A DNA stretch of 52,976 nt from Oscillospiraceae bacterium (lineage in GTDB: Bacteria > Bacillota > Clostridia > Oscillospirales > Ruminococcaceae). Of the stretch, positions 8,747 through 19,483 are shown in pieces (the stretch's first letter is position 1; the number at the start of each line of letters is the position of its first letter). The notes beneath the pieces are model-generated. The model searched no databases and was not told the origin of the DNA. It saw only the letters and a list, made by a program, of their open reading frames with translations. The DNA lies in contig CABIYQ010000009.1 in NCBI GenBank assembly GCA_902362965.1, forward strand, positions 1-52,976. Reading direction: 5' to 3'. Both the position numbers and the translations under genes were made by a program.

Positions 8747-10383
8747 CGGTTTCTTCTCCTTATAAATACAACAATACCGCATATTACTACTATAATAGGT
8801 ATTACAAACATTACAACTCTGCGGATTGCGGCAGCTTGTGAAACGGTAATATCAATTGTTTCAGAACCAAGATTCTTTTCGGCTATAATTACTGAATTTT
8901 CCTTGCCGCAGATTTTATTTACGGCGTTCATAATAAATTCAGCATTATTATAAGTTGAACCTGTTGTAAGGCGTGTATCGATCATTGACGCACCGCCGAT
9001 TACCAGCATGTTGTTGGTGTGTGTCACATTTTCGCTGTCGGTATTGGACTTGGTAGCAAGTGCCATAACTACGTTTGAACCTTTTTCAGCATTTGAAGCG
9101 TCAAATTCTTCAGTTTCTTCTGTTGCCTGAGTTGTATCCTCAGATTCTGATGATTCACCGTTTAAATCAAGCTGAGAACTGTCGTCTGCTTCGGTGAGAT
9201 TCAGCGGATAGAGCAAAGAAGATTCAGAGCTTGAAAGAAGCGCTGTTGTAGTTCTGTCAACATTGGCGTCGAAAAGAAGATTAATGTTTCGTGTCATAGG
9301 CGCTATTATCGGCAGCTTTGTATTTGACAGTCCTTCACTGAATGTTTCGTCGGAAGCCGTTACAATCGGAGCTTTAAGAGCCTGATTCATATCCATTGTG
9401 TTTCTTACTACGTTAACCTGCTGAGTCATTTTATCTTCAGATTCAATGACCTGATTTCCTCCCACTTCAATTCCCCAGATTTCAAGGAATTCGTCAATAT
9501 TCGGAGTTTTGCGCTGTGACGTATCTGCAATATATATCAGGTTTTTATCAAGGTTTCCGCCGTTATAGAGAAAATCTTCAAGCTTTTTTATACTGTCTTC
9601 CGGAATATCGGTAGCGGGCGCCGGAAGTACCACAAGGTCGTAATCCTCCGGTGAAATTTCGTCTGCAATAATATCGGTAAATACCAGTTCGTATCCGTTT
9701 TTGGTCATAAGCTCGGCAAAGGTTGTTATTGCAGAAACTGTTTCACTTCCGAAAATTGCGGAACCGTTATATTTTGTAATAAATGCCGCCGTTTTGGGAT
9801 TCGCGTCTGTAACGCTCATAATCGCCGACAAAAGCTCCTGTTCGCCTTTATATCCGGAAAGAGCCGAGGTACCGTAATATGAATTTGTTGTGTAGGCAAA
9901 CAGCTCCTGGGTTACTGACAGTACCTTAACTCTGTCACCGGAGGCTATAACTATATTATCCATTGAGATAGTGCCGTTATAGTTAGCGGCATATTTATTT
10001 ACAGCGTCGGGATTCTTGGTTGTATCATAAAAATTGTAGGTAATATGATCGGAATACTGGACTAATTTGTTCAGAGTTTCAAGAACCATTTTATAATATG
10101 TATTACTGTGGTAATTTGATTCGTTATCAAATACGGCAATTTCGACGTCTTTATCTATTGAGCTTACATAATCAATAGTCTGTTGTGAAATGTCATAGTA
10201 TTTTTCCGGCGTCAGGTCAAGCTTCAGACCCTTTCTTTCTGTAAGAATACCTGCGATCAGATTTATAAAGACAATAACGGCAATAAATACGACTGTTATT
10301 ACAGTTGCAACAGAACCGTATTTCAGTTTCTTTTTATTAAAAGACTTTTTTTTCTTTGGTTCTTTAGCTGTTTCTTTACTCAT
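8743..10383 (-). CDS. GldG-like ABC transporter auxiliary protein
   Basis: A 546-residue protein with a lysine-rich cytosolic N-terminus (residues 1-22), a membrane helix at about 24-47, a long extracytoplasmic region resembling the ABC_transp_aux/GldG domain (KYYDISQQTIDYV, then VLPAPATDIPEDSIKKLEDFL), an acidic low-complexity stretch rich in Glu, Ser and Thr near 415-440, and a C-terminal membrane helix followed by RRRNR. It is co-transcribed with the permease (14-bp gap) and overlaps the DUF4340 gene by 4 bp. It probably couples substrate handling at the outer face to the exporter. Substrate unknown. Confidence 0.85.
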   Translation of the reverse strand: MSKETAKEPKKKKSFNKKKLKYGSVATVITVVFIAVIVFINLIAGILTERKGLKLDLTPEKYYDISQQTIDYVSSIDKDVEIAVFDNESNYHSNTYYKMVLETLNKLVQYSDHITYNFYDTTKNPDAVNKYAANYNGTISMDNIVIASGDRVKVLSVTQELFAYTTNSYYGTSALSGYKGEQELLSAIMSVTDANPKTAAFITKYNGSAIFGSETVSAITTFAELMTKNGYELVFTDIIADEISPEDYDLVVLPAPATDIPEDSIKKLEDFLYNGGNLDKNLIYIADTSQRKTPNIDEFLEIWGIEVGGNQVIESEDKMTQQVNVVRNTMDMNQALKAPIVTASDETFSEGLSNTKLPIIAPMTRNINLLFDANVDRTTTALLSSSESSLLYPLNLTEADDSSQLDLNGESSESEDTTQATEETEEFDASNAEKGSNVVMALATKSNTDSENVTHTNNMLVIGGASMIDTRLTTGSTYNNAEFIMNAVNKICGKENSVIIAEKNLGSETIDITVSQAAAIRRVVMFVIPIIVVICGIVVFIRRRNR

Positions 10384-10397
10384 TTTTGTTATCCTCC

Positions 10398-11102
10398 TTA
10401 ACTCCAGCGTCTCTTTTCAAATACCCTGACAGTCAGGAAATTGAATATTACAGCAGTACTGATATAGAACAGTACGCTTGAAAGATTGAATATTCCGCAT
10501 GTAAATTCATAGTACTTATTGTAAAATGAAATTGAATTCAGGAAATCAGTTATAAAATCAATGCTTATGTAGTTTGTCAGAATATCAACCAGGCATAAAA
10601 ACAACAGACTGCAAATGCCGCCTACTGCCGCTACCACCTGATTTTCTGTCAGTGAGGAAATAAACATTCCGATTGCGATAAACGCAGCGCCTAAAAGAAT
10701 CAGAGCCAGATAATTTGAAAACAGGATTCCCCAGTCAACAGAACCGAAATAGCTTATGATAAGAGCATAGATAAGTACAATACTTACTCCGAATATGTAC
10801 ATTAAAATTGTAGCAAAGTATTTTCCGAGAACTATTCCTCCCAGTCCTACTGGAGCGGTCAGAAGTCCTTGTTCGGTTTTCTGTTTCTTTTCTTCGCTGA
10901 AGGATTTCATGGTAAGAATAGGAATCAGAAAAATTATTACTGCAAAAAGCATTGAAAACATTCCCGACATATCAGTTGTGCTTGACGACAGGGTATACAT
11001 GTAAAAGAATAATCCTGCTAAAAGATAAAATACAGCCAGAAATACATAGGCTATACCCGATGTGAAAAATGCTCCAAGCTCTCGTCTGAAAATTGCGCTC
11101 AT
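10398..11102 (-). CDS. ABC-2 type permease (GldF-like)
   Basis: A 234-residue integral membrane protein with about six hydrophobic segments and the charged SFSEEKKQKTEQGLLTAPV loop after the second, typical of ABC-2 permeases of the GldF/NosY type. Its start overlaps the stop of the ATPase gene by 4 bp (ATGA), implying translational coupling and a stoichiometric complex. Together the ATPase, this permease and the two large membrane-anchored proteins form one exporter locus. Confidence 0.9.
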   Translation of the reverse strand: MSAIFRRELGAFFTSGIAYVFLAVFYLLAGLFFYMYTLSSSTTDMSGMFSMLFAVIIFLIPILTMKSFSEEKKQKTEQGLLTAPVGLGGIVLGKYFATILMYIFGVSIVLIYALIISYFGSVDWGILFSNYLALILLGAAFIAIGMFISSLTENQVVAAVGGICSLLFLCLVDILTNYISIDFITDFLNSISFYNKYYEFTCGIFNLSSVLFYISTAVIFNFLTVRVFEKRRWS

Positions 11103-12085
11103 TGCTTTTTACCTCCGTCCGTTTCTTTAAGTTTGTTCAGATGCGGTTCAATACCCTCGCCCATAGTTATTTTCAGGAAGATATCTTCAAGGGTAAGTTC
11201 GCTGGACTTCATAAGCAGAATTGCCCAGCCGTGCTCCTGAACGACCTTATTTACTTCACGGCGGAGATCGGTACCTTCCTCCGCTTCCATTTCATATTCA
11301 TATACTCCCGGTTCTCGTTCCATGTCTGCTCTTACATATTTTATACCCGGGATTTTTCTGAGTTCATAAAGAATCTCGTCTTTTTTGCCTTCAATACGGA
11401 CAATAAGACGATGGTCGGCTGAAATTTTCTTTGAAAGATTGTCAGCAGTATCGTCTGCGGCAATTTCACCCTTGTTAATGATAATAACCCTGTCGCATAC
11501 CGCCTGGATTTCAGAAAGTATGTGCGATGAAAGAATAACGGTATGAGTTCTTCCGAGTTTTTTTATAAGATTACGGATTTCTATTATCTGTTTCGGATCA
11601 AGACCTACTGTTGGTTCGTCCAGTACCAGAACCGGCGGATTGCCGATCAATGCCTGAGCCAGTCCTACACGCTGCTTGTATCCCTTTGAAAGATGCTTTA
11701 TAATACGGTCTTTTACATCCGTGACTTTACAAAGCTCGCAGATATCTGATAAATGTGCCTTTCTGGGCAGCTTGCATTTTTTCAGATCAAAAATAAAATT
11801 TAAATAAGACTTTACAGTCATATCAATATAAAGGGGCGGTATTTCCGGAAGATAACCTATGTTTGCCTTTGCTTTTATAGGATCGTCTAAAATATCGATC
11901 CCGTTGATAAGCGCCGTACCGGAAGTTGAAGAGATATATCCCGTCAGCATATTCATTGTTGTGGATTTTCCGGCGCCGTTAGGTCCTAAAAAACCGAGAA
12001 TTTCACCGTCCTCAACCGTAAAGCTGATATCATTTACAGCTATTTTGTCACCATAGTGTTTAGTGAGATTCCTGACTTCTATCAT
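11099..12085 (-). CDS. ABC transporter ATP-binding protein (GldA-like)
   Basis: A 328-residue ATPase. Walker A GPNGAGKS is at residues 34-41, the signature LSKGYKQRVGLAQAL near 133-147, Walker B VLVLDEPTVGLDP near 152-164, and the H-loop His in LSSHILSE. The extra 110 residues after the ATPase core (VRIEGKKDEILYELRK...) form a C-terminal domain often seen in exporter-type ATPases. It heads the four-gene Gld-like operon. A 5-bp stem (TGCGG/CCGCA) and AT-rich sequence lie in the 82-bp gap between it and gltX. Confidence 0.93.
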   Translation of the reverse strand: MIEVRNLTKHYGDKIAVNDISFTVEDGEILGFLGPNGAGKSTTMNMLTGYISSTSGTALINGIDILDDPIKAKANIGYLPEIPPLYIDMTVKSYLNFIFDLKKCKLPRKAHLSDICELCKVTDVKDRIIKHLSKGYKQRVGLAQALIGNPPVLVLDEPTVGLDPKQIIEIRNLIKKLGRTHTVILSSHILSEIQAVCDRVIIINKGEIAADDTADNLSKKISADHRLIVRIEGKKDEILYELRKIPGIKYVRADMEREPGVYEYEMEAEEGTDLRREVNKVVQEHGWAILLMKSSELTLEDIFLKITMGEGIEPHLNKLKETDGGKKQ

Positions 12086-12167
12086 TTAAAGTATAACCTC
12101 CTTATATTATGCGGCTTATCCGCAGATTATAATTATAGTAATATAATGTGACAGTACAGTGAAAACA

Positions 12168-13625
12168 TTATGAAAGCTTTTCTATACCTTTGCGGATTCG
12201 TGCAAGCGATTCTTCTTTTCCTAAAACAGCACAAAGTTCGACGCCGCCGCCGGGGGTAAACTGCTTGCCTGAAACGGCAGTACGTACAGGCCACAGAAGC
12301 CAGCCGTTTTTTACTTCAAGTTTAGCAATAAGGTCAAAGAGCGCTTTGTGAATACTTTCAGCGTTCCAGTCCTCAAGAGCCTCGAGAACAGGCAGTACAG
12401 CCTTTAAAGCTTCTAAGGAAGTTTCTTCATTTGTTTTCATCTTTTTGTGGCAGTACATTGAATTATCATAATCGGGAAGCTCATCAATAAAATCAACCAT
12501 TTCAGGAACATCGTTGAAAACTTCCGTTCTGGTCTGGAGTATTGAAGCCAGCAGAGGAAGATCAATGTCTTCTCTTTTTACTGACTGTCTTATATAAGGA
12601 GTTACGTGTTCTAAAAACTTTTCCGGAGTCATTCTTTTAATATGTGCCGCATTTACTGCTCTGAGCTTTACAGGATCGAATATCGCCGGAGACTTTGAAA
12701 TACCGCTTATGTCAAAATGTTCGGCAAGCTCGTCAAGAGTGAAAATTTCCTCTTCGCCCTTTGGCGCCCAGCCTAAGAGTGCGATAAAGTTTACGACTGC
12801 TTCCGGAAGAAATCCCTTAGCGATTATATCTTCAAACGAAGCATCGCCGTTTCTCTTGGAAAGCTTTGTAGTCTGGTCCTTCATAACAGGGGAACAGTGA
12901 ATATAAACGGGTACGTCCCAGCCGAATGCTTCGTACAGCAGATTGTATTTAGGCGTTGAGGAAAGATATTCGTTGCCTCTTACAACGTGAGTTATTCCCA
13001 TGGTATGGTCGTCTACAACGTTTGCAAAATTGTAGGTCGGCATACCGTCCGTCTTGATGAGTATCTGGTCGTCGAGGGTCGAATTTTCAACAGTGATATC
13101 GCCGTAAATCTCATCATGGAATGTTGTAGTACCCTCAAGCGGCATTTTTTGTCTTATAACGTAAGGTACTCCGGCAGCAAGCTTTTCCTCGATCTCTTCC
13201 TTTGAAAGATTGCGGCAGTGCCTGTCATACATTGGAGCGATATGTGAAGCCTCCTGAATTTTTCTGACTTCGTCAAGTCTGTCTTTGTCGCAGAAGCAGT
13301 AATATGCATGACCGCTTTCAACTAGCTTTAAAGCGTAGTCCTTGAACATACCCATTCTTTCAGACTGAACGTAAGGACCGTATTCACCGCCTACGTCAGG
13401 ACCCTCGTCCCATTTAAGACCCGCTTTTTTTAAGGTACTGTAAATAACGTCAACAGCTCCTTCAACGTATCTTTCCTGGTCGGTATCCTCGATTCTTAAA
13501 ATGAAGCTTCCGTTATTTTTCTTTGCAATAAGATAAGTATAAAGAGCAGTTCTCAGATTTCCTATATGCATATATCCCGTAGGACTTGGTGCAAATCTGG
13601 TTCTGACTTTTTTTGCGTCTGACAT
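12168..13625 (-). CDS. gltX: glutamyl-tRNA synthetase
   Basis: It charges tRNA-Glu (and tRNA-Gln in organisms using the amidotransferase route). Class I signatures are present: [14 protein letters not shown] at residues 10-23 and KLSKR near residue 254. Length is 485 residues, normal for the family. It lies 18 bp after ribF on the same strand, so it may be read through from the infB-ribF cluster. No T-box leader is seen. Confidence 0.96.
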   Translation of the reverse strand: MSDAKKVRTRFAPSPTGYMHIGNLRTALYTYLIAKKNNGSFILRIEDTDQERYVEGAVDVIYSTLKKAGLKWDEGPDVGGEYGPYVQSERMGMFKDYALKLVESGHAYYCFCDKDRLDEVRKIQEASHIAPMYDRHCRNLSKEEIEEKLAAGVPYVIRQKMPLEGTTTFHDEIYGDITVENSTLDDQILIKTDGMPTYNFANVVDDHTMGITHVVRGNEYLSSTPKYNLLYEAFGWDVPVYIHCSPVMKDQTTKLSKRNGDASFEDIIAKGFLPEAVVNFIALLGWAPKGEEEIFTLDELAEHFDISGISKSPAIFDPVKLRAVNAAHIKRMTPEKFLEHVTPYIRQSVKREDIDLPLLASILQTRTEVFNDVPEMVDFIDELPDYDNSMYCHKKMKTNEETSLEALKAVLPVLEALEDWNAESIHKALFDLIAKLEVKNGWLLWPVRTAVSGKQFTPGGGVELCAVLGKEESLARIRKGIEKLS

Positions 13626-13643
13626 TTCAATTCAATCCTTTCC

Positions 13644-14573
13644 TTAAAGTCTATGCAGTTCAGACATTTCCGACTGCTGTCTGACATATTCAATGTCTTT
13701 TTTTATCTGGATTTTAAGTTCATCAAGAGAGCTGAATTTTTTTTCGTCTCTGATAAATTTATTAAATCTTACTTCAATTTCTTTTCCGTATAAATTTCCG
13801 CTGAAATCCAGTATATGAGTTTCTGCAAGAGGTTTGATGTCCTTTTCGACGGTAGGCTTTACGCCTATATTTGTTATCGAGTTATAAGTTTTATTGTCAA
13901 TAAGAGTAACCGTACTGTAAACTCCTCTTTTGGGTACAAGCTGTTTTTCACCGAACTGCTGATTTATAGTAGGGAAGTCAAGGGTTCGCCCGATACGGTT
14001 TCCGTCCACAACTTCTGAACAAACGGCGTACATTCCCATACCCAGAGTATAAAGCTTGTCTACCTTGCCTTCTTTCAGCATAGTTCTGAAATACTCAGAA
14101 GAATAAGCAGTACCGTTCTCACCCGTAAGACTTTCAGCAATAACCTCAAAGCTGTATTTTTCACCGAATTTCATAAGTTCGGTTACTCCCCATGCCGCAT
14201 TTTTTCCGAAACGGAAATTTTCTCCGCAGACGACTGTCTTTGCATTCATTTTTCTGCAAAGTATGCGGTATGCAAACTCCTCACCGTTCATTTTGCAGAT
14301 ATCTGTCATTTTAGGAGAATAAGTATATTTTACGCCCATATTTTCAAGTATTTTATGCTTATAATTTTCACTGAAAATATATTCGTAATCTTTCCCGTGC
14401 TTTTGTCCGATAGACTCAACATTGAAGGTAAACACTGCCGGAACAAGTCCCTTTTCAGAACATTTAACTGCCTTTGAGATTATCAGTTTATGTCCGGCAT
14501 GAACCCCGTCGAATATTCCCAGAGCAACAGCGGTCGGTTCAGGAATACTGTTGCTTTCAGTAATAAGCGTCAT
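13644..14573 (-). CDS. ribF: bifunctional riboflavin kinase/FAD synthetase
   Basis: It converts riboflavin to FMN and then FAD. The N-terminal adenylyltransferase domain shows GIFDGVHAGHK (residues 18-28), and the C-terminal kinase domain shows GRTLDFPTIN and TNIGVKPT. The 309-residue length is typical. Its ATG directly follows the truB stop, as is common in Firmicutes, where truB-ribF is a conserved pair. Confidence 0.95.
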   Translation of the reverse strand: MTLITESNSIPEPTAVALGIFDGVHAGHKLIISKAVKCSEKGLVPAVFTFNVESIGQKHGKDYEYIFSENYKHKILENMGVKYTYSPKMTDICKMNGEEFAYRILCRKMNAKTVVCGENFRFGKNAAWGVTELMKFGEKYSFEVIAESLTGENGTAYSSEYFRTMLKEGKVDKLYTLGMGMYAVCSEVVDGNRIGRTLDFPTINQQFGEKQLVPKRGVYSTVTLIDNKTYNSITNIGVKPTVEKDIKPLAETHILDFSGNLYGKEIEVRFNKFIRDEKKFSSLDELKIQIKKDIEYVRQQSEMSELHRL

Positions 14574-15482
14574 TTAAGCGTCACTCTCCTGACCGAGGTT
14601 TTTCAATACCCTTAAAATGTTATTTTCTATGTCTGCCTTTGCAATTCCCAGAAAAATATTTTCTGCTGAATAAACTCTATACTGTTCTTTGCCGTCAAAG
14701 CCGTCAAGCTCATTAAGTCTGAGCTTAACGCCGTTTTTGTACATTTGAGTTTTCTTACTGTTCAGTGTTAAGGACGGCAGTGCCAAAAACAGCTTTTCTG
14801 TACTTTTTATTGCAGAATCAAGTCGGTTTTCATCTCTGAGCTTTTCGATTTCCTCAAGCGTAAAACAATCATCAAGGGAAAAACCGTTGGCTTTTGTTCT
14901 CACAAGAGAAGTCATTACTGCTCCGCAGCCAAGCTTCTGTCCCATGTCATTAATGAGTGTTCGAACGTAAGTACCCTTTGAGCAGGTTATATCAATATGT
15001 CCTTCGCCTGTTTCCTCGTTAAAATCACAGATATTAAATTTGGAAACTGTTATTTCACGTGAGGGTCTGTCTACTTCTATTCCTTTTCTTGCAAGATCAT
15101 AAAGTCGTTTTCCGCCGACAGATACTGCCGAATACATGGGCGGAGTCTGACTTATATTTCCTTGGAAAGCTTCAGCGTTTTTTTCAATTTCCTCTTTACT
15201 GACTGAAACAGGATATTCTTTCAGAATCTTTCCTGTGATATCCTCCGTATCGGTAACGATACCAAGTTTAAATCCTGCAAGATAGCTTTTATCCGTATCG
15301 GGAAGAATACTTATTGCTTTGGTAGCGCTTCCGGCAAAAACAGGGAGTACGCCTGTAGCCATAGGATCAAGAGTTCCGGAGTGTCCTAGCTTTTTCATCT
15401 TGAGAATTCCTCTGAGCTTTGCAATAACGTCAAAGGAGGTGAATCCTTCCGGTTTGTTTACGCAGATTATTCCGTTTAACAT
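14574..15482 (-). CDS. truB: tRNA pseudouridine-55 synthase
   Basis: It makes pseudouridine 55 in the T-loop of tRNAs. Motif GHSGTLDPMATGVLP carries catalytic Asp39, and KGTYVRTLINDMG is the second family motif. It is 302 residues. The start overlaps the end of nrnA by 7 bp, so the two are translationally coupled in the infB cluster. Confidence 0.96.
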   Translation of the reverse strand: MLNGIICVNKPEGFTSFDVIAKLRGILKMKKLGHSGTLDPMATGVLPVFAGSATKAISILPDTDKSYLAGFKLGIVTDTEDITGKILKEYPVSVSKEEIEKNAEAFQGNISQTPPMYSAVSVGGKRLYDLARKGIEVDRPSREITVSKFNICDFNEETGEGHIDITCSKGTYVRTLINDMGQKLGCGAVMTSLVRTKANGFSLDDCFTLEEIEKLRDENRLDSAIKSTEKLFLALPSLTLNSKKTQMYKNGVKLRLNELDGFDGKEQYRVYSAENIFLGIAKADIENNILRVLKNLGQESDA

Positions 15483-16432
15483 GATTTTATTCCCTTTGCA
15501 ACGGCGTCTACAATTTGTTTTTTTACTTCGTCAAGAGTACCGTGAAGCAGACAGCCGGCAGCTTTTACATGACCGCCTCCTCCCATGGAGGCGCAGATAT
15601 CCGATACGTTTGCGTTGTTAGCTGAACGCATGGAAATTTTGTAGCTGTTTTCGTCCTTTTGTTTGATGGTAACGCCTACCTCTACGCCTTCTACCTGAAG
15701 AGGTATTCCCGCAAGACCCTCAAGCTCGGACGCATCGACCTTCATTTTATTTAAGATGTCGCTGGTTACGCATATCATTGTCAGCTTGTCGTCAAGATAA
15801 TATTCCATTATATCCGTTACCGCACGTTCAATTTTAAGTCTGCCCTTGCTTTTAACATCAAACATTTCACGGTTAATCTTTGCAAAATTTACAGGACAGT
15901 TTCTTTTCAGTTCTGCAACGATCTCGTGACACCGTGCGGTAGTATTTTCATACTTGAAACATCCGGTGTCTGTAGCTATACCCGTATAAATACACTTTGT
16001 TATATCTTTCGTCAGAGGAATATTCAGTATTTTTATAAGCTCATACACTACCTCGCATGCCGCAGAAGCGTCAGGGCATACAAGCGTTTTTTCAGCGTAA
16101 TCAGTATTTGATATATGATGGTCAATACAGAGATTGATTTTGTCCCCGTAAATATCCTTGTATTTCCCCAGCAGATTAATATCGGCAACGTCAGCTGCAA
16201 TTATAAATTTCGGTTCAAATTCCTCGTCATTGTAACCTGTTCGCATGAAATCATATCTTTTGGGTATTTCATCAGAACAAATTACTCTTGCTCTTTTGCC
16301 CAGATATTTAAGAATGTGGTAAAGAGCAGTTCCGGAGCCAGTACAGTCTCCGTCGGGACTTTGATGGATCAGTATATAAGCGTCACCGCAGTTCTTCAGC
16401 ATTTCGGCGGCTTCATTAAAATCTATTTTCAT
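15476..16432 (-). CDS. nrnA: DHH-family nanoRNase/pAp phosphatase
   Basis: A 318-residue DHH/DHHA1 phosphoesterase that degrades short RNA oligomers and pAp. Metal-binding motifs are HQSPDGDCTGSG (residues 23-34), ADVADI, and DHHISN; the C-terminal DHHA1 domain ends with GGGHVKAAGC. Position between rbfA and truB is the standard one in Clostridia and Bacilli. The start has GGAGG nearby. Confidence 0.93.
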   Translation of the reverse strand: MKIDFNEAAEMLKNCGDAYILIHQSPDGDCTGSGTALYHILKYLGKRARVICSDEIPKRYDFMRTGYNDEEFEPKFIIAADVADINLLGKYKDIYGDKINLCIDHHISNTDYAEKTLVCPDASAACEVVYELIKILNIPLTKDITKCIYTGIATDTGCFKYENTTARCHEIVAELKRNCPVNFAKINREMFDVKSKGRLKIERAVTDIMEYYLDDKLTMICVTSDILNKMKVDASELEGLAGIPLQVEGVEVGVTIKQKDENSYKISMRSANNANVSDICASMGGGGHVKAAGCLLHGTLDEVKKQIVDAVAKGIKSC

Positions 16433-16489
16433 AAATCTCCTCCGGTCAATACCAGAATTTCACTCCCCTTTAAGGACTTTGTTAAGCAA

Positions 16490-16825
16490 TCAAAGTCCTC
16501 TAAGCTTTTCATTTATTTCGGCGCTGTGTTCAATGGAATCATCGGCTATGAACTTAAGCTCCGGACTTTTTCTCATAGGAAGCCTGTGAAACAGCTCCCG
16601 CTTTATAAATCCGGAGGCGCTTGTAAGTCCCTTAACGGATTCCCTTGCCTTTTCAATGCCGTCAAAACAGGAAATGTAAACCTTGCAGTGTGAGAGATCG
16701 TTTGACAGATCCACTCTGACAATGGTAATAAACTCAGCGATTCTGGGGTCTTTAAGTTCACGAAAAATCGCTGTAAGCTCTCTTTTTATGTCTTCACCCA
16801 TTCTTCCAACTTTAAAACTTGACAT
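16490..16825 (-). CDS. rbfA: 30S ribosome-binding factor A
   Basis: A 111-residue KH-like protein that assists late maturation of the 30S subunit at the 16S 5' end. N-terminal RMGEDIKRELTAIFRELKDPR and VDLSNDLSHCKVYIS are characteristic. It lies between infB (67-bp gap holding a CGAAAATTACG-type stem) and nrnA. A good GGAG site precedes the ATG. Confidence 0.94.
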   Translation of the reverse strand: MSSFKVGRMGEDIKRELTAIFRELKDPRIAEFITIVRVDLSNDLSHCKVYISCFDGIEKARESVKGLTSASGFIKRELFHRLPMRKSPELKFIADDSIEHSAEINEKLRGL

Positions 16826-16892
16826 ATGAATCTCCTTTATACGGATATCCCGCAGGATTATTATTACCGAAAATTACGGTAATATTGGCTTA

Positions 16893-19433
16893 TTATTCGC
16901 TGTATTCCTCCATAATAAATCCTTCAAAGATATCGCCTTCCTTTATATCGGCAAATCTTTCAAGACTGATTCCGCATTCATAGCCTTTAGCTACTTCTTT
17001 TGCGTCGTCTTTGAATCTCTTGAGAGAATCGATTTTATCCTCTGCAACGACTATGCCGTCACGTACAACTCTTATTTCACAATTTCTTGTGATCTTACCG
17101 TCTGTAATATATGAACCGGCAACTGCTCCGACGTTTGAGATCTTATAAACCTGTCTTACCTCAGCCTTACCCAGAATAACTTCTCTGAATTTCGGCGCTA
17201 ACATGCCCTTCATAGCAGTTGTGATTTCTTCGATTGCGTCATAGATGATCCTGTAAAGTCTTATGTCGACGCCGTCACGCTTAGCGCTTTCTTCTGCCAC
17301 AGGATCAGGACGAACATTGAATCCGACAATGATAGCGTTTGAAGCGGAAGCCAGCATAACGTCGCCTTCCGAAACAGCACCTACGCCGCCGTGAATGACT
17401 TTTACTCTTACTTCTTCGTTAGAAAGCTTTTCCAATGACTGCTTAACAGCTTCAACAGAACCCTGAACGTCGGCTTTTACGATAATAGGAAGTTCTTTGA
17501 CATCGCCTTGTGCGATCTGGCTGAACAGATTGTCAAGAGTAACCTTCTGTACCGCCTTGAACTGTTCCTGCTTTGCCTCATGCTTTCTCTGTTCAACAAG
17601 TTCCTTAGCAAGCTTTTCGTCTTCAACTGCGTTGAACGTATCTCCTGCGCTCGGAACTTCTGCAAGACCTGTAATTTCAACCGGAACGGACGGTCCGGCG
17701 GAATTTATTTTATTGCCGTTGTAGTCTGTCATTACACGAACCTTACCTACGGCAGTACCGGCGATAATAACATCTCCTGTCTTAAGAGTACCGTTCTGTA
17801 CCAGCAATGTCGCAACAGGACCTCTGCCCTTGTCAAGTCTTGCTTCAATAACAGCGCCCTTAGCAAGTCTGTCGGGATTAGCCTTTAATTCTTTCATTTC
17901 AGCGATAAGCTGAACATCTTCAAGAAGCTCATCAATGCCTTCGCCTGTCTTTGCCGAAACAGGAACGCACATAATGTCGCCGCCCCATTCTTCAACGACC
18001 AGACCGTGTTCGGTAAGCTCCTGTTTTATTCTGTCAACATTTGCGCCTTCTTTGTCCATCTTGTTTACCGCAACCACAATTGAAACATTTGCCGCTTTGG
18101 CGTGGTTTATGGATTCGATTGTCTGAGGCATGATACCGTCGTCAGCCGCAACAACGAGTATTGCGATATCTGTGATGTCAGCACCCCTAGCTCTCATGGA
18201 AGTAAACGCTTCGTGTCCCGGAGTATCGAGGAAAGTGATCATTTTATCCTGAACCTTGACCTGATATGCACCGATATGCTGAGTAATACCGCCTGCTTCA
18301 GAGGCTGTTACATTTGCATGTCTGATTCTGTCAAGAAGCGAAGTTTTGCCGTGGTCAACGTGTCCCATAACAACGACTACAGGGCTTCTTTCTTCTGTGT
18401 TTGCATTATCGTCCTCGCTGTCGTCAATAAGACGTTCCTCGATTGTAACGATAACCTCCTTTTCAACCTTGGCTCCCATTTCATCGGCTACCAGTGCGGC
18501 AGTGTCAAAGTCGATAACTTCGTTGATCGTTGCCATAACTCCCAGACCCATAAGCTTTTTGATTACGTCTGTAGCTGTAGCTTTAAGTCTTGCAGCAAGC
18601 TCGCCGACGGTAATTTCATCAGGAATCAGTACTTTAAGCTGCTGCTTTCTTGCTCGTTCCAGTTCAAGACGGCGCAGCTTTTCAGCTTCGGTTTCTCTCT
18701 TGCTGGAGAATTTATTTTTATTTCTCTGAGCAGATTTCTGATTGATTTTCTGCTTCTTTGATGAATAGTTGTCCTTATGCTTGTTTGCCGGAGCAATCTG
18801 TTCATATCTTTCGTTGTATTTGTCAAGGTTTACATATGAACCTCTTGTATCGACAGTTCTTCTGTTACTTTCTGTTGTTGTTTCAACGGTCATTGACATA
18901 GCAGTACCGATTTTTTGTTTTTCGCCGTGTTTCTGAGGTTTCGGCTGCTGTTTGGCTTGCTTTTTATTCTGAACCGGCTTTTCCGGTCTTTTGAATTTAT
19001 CAGCTTTCTTTTCAGCATCAGATTTTTCAGTGATTTTTTTCTCTGCCGATTTTTCAGTCTTAGGAACTGAAACTGCTTCCTTCTTACTTTCAGCCGGTTT
19101 GATTTCTTTCTTAGCCTTTGGTGTCTCGTTATTAGGTTCGGTTTTCTTTGCTGCTTTTTCTTTTTTCGGTTTTTCCTTTTTTACGGCAGGCTTTTTTACT
19201 TCTTCAGCAGGTTTTTCTTCTATCGGCTTATTTTTGGATTCAAAATAAGCATTAAAATCCTTCACCTGGTTATTCTGTGAATAATGCTCCAGTATATAAT
19301 TTAATTCTTCTGCCGAAAGAGATGTTGTATTCTTTCTCTTTGTACCGTCGTATTTTTCCATCAGATCTATAATTTCCTGATTTTCAATCTTTAGGTCTCT
19401 GGCAGCCTCAGCAAGCTTTATCTTTTTGGTCAT
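16893..19433 (-). CDS. infB: translation initiation factor IF-2
   Basis: An 846-residue GTPase that places initiator tRNA on the 30S subunit. The first ~270 residues are a small helical N-terminal domain ([19 protein letters not shown]) followed by a Lys/Glu/Pro-rich linker, then a second IF2_N region and the G domain with GHVDHGKTS (G1), [18 protein letters not shown] (G3) and NKMD (G4). Beta-barrel and C-terminal domains follow to residue 846. Length and order are usual for Firmicutes. Confidence 0.97.
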   Translation of the reverse strand: MTKKIKLAEAARDLKIENQEIIDLMEKYDGTKRKNTTSLSAEELNYILEHYSQNNQVKDFNAYFESKNKPIEEKPAEEVKKPAVKKEKPKKEKAAKKTEPNNETPKAKKEIKPAESKKEAVSVPKTEKSAEKKITEKSDAEKKADKFKRPEKPVQNKKQAKQQPKPQKHGEKQKIGTAMSMTVETTTESNRRTVDTRGSYVNLDKYNERYEQIAPANKHKDNYSSKKQKINQKSAQRNKNKFSSKRETEAEKLRRLELERARKQQLKVLIPDEITVGELAARLKATATDVIKKLMGLGVMATINEVIDFDTAALVADEMGAKVEKEVIVTIEERLIDDSEDDNANTEERSPVVVVMGHVDHGKTSLLDRIRHANVTASEAGGITQHIGAYQVKVQDKMITFLDTPGHEAFTSMRARGADITDIAILVVAADDGIMPQTIESINHAKAANVSIVVAVNKMDKEGANVDRIKQELTEHGLVVEEWGGDIMCVPVSAKTGEGIDELLEDVQLIAEMKELKANPDRLAKGAVIEARLDKGRGPVATLLVQNGTLKTGDVIIAGTAVGKVRVMTDYNGNKINSAGPSVPVEITGLAEVPSAGDTFNAVEDEKLAKELVEQRKHEAKQEQFKAVQKVTLDNLFSQIAQGDVKELPIIVKADVQGSVEAVKQSLEKLSNEEVRVKVIHGGVGAVSEGDVMLASASNAIIVGFNVRPDPVAEESAKRDGVDIRLYRIIYDAIEEITTAMKGMLAPKFREVILGKAEVRQVYKISNVGAVAGSYITDGKITRNCEIRVVRDGIVVAEDKIDSLKRFKDDAKEVAKGYECGISLERFADIKEGDIFEGFIMEEYSE

Positions 19434-19483
19434 AGGCGAAACCCTCCTGTTATTAATTATTTAATCTATATAAACGCAAAACC

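Noticed and set aside
18102..18761. 219-codon frame opposite infB
   Set aside because: It is a shadow frame of the well-conserved IF-2 gene, without a start signal or any known domain.
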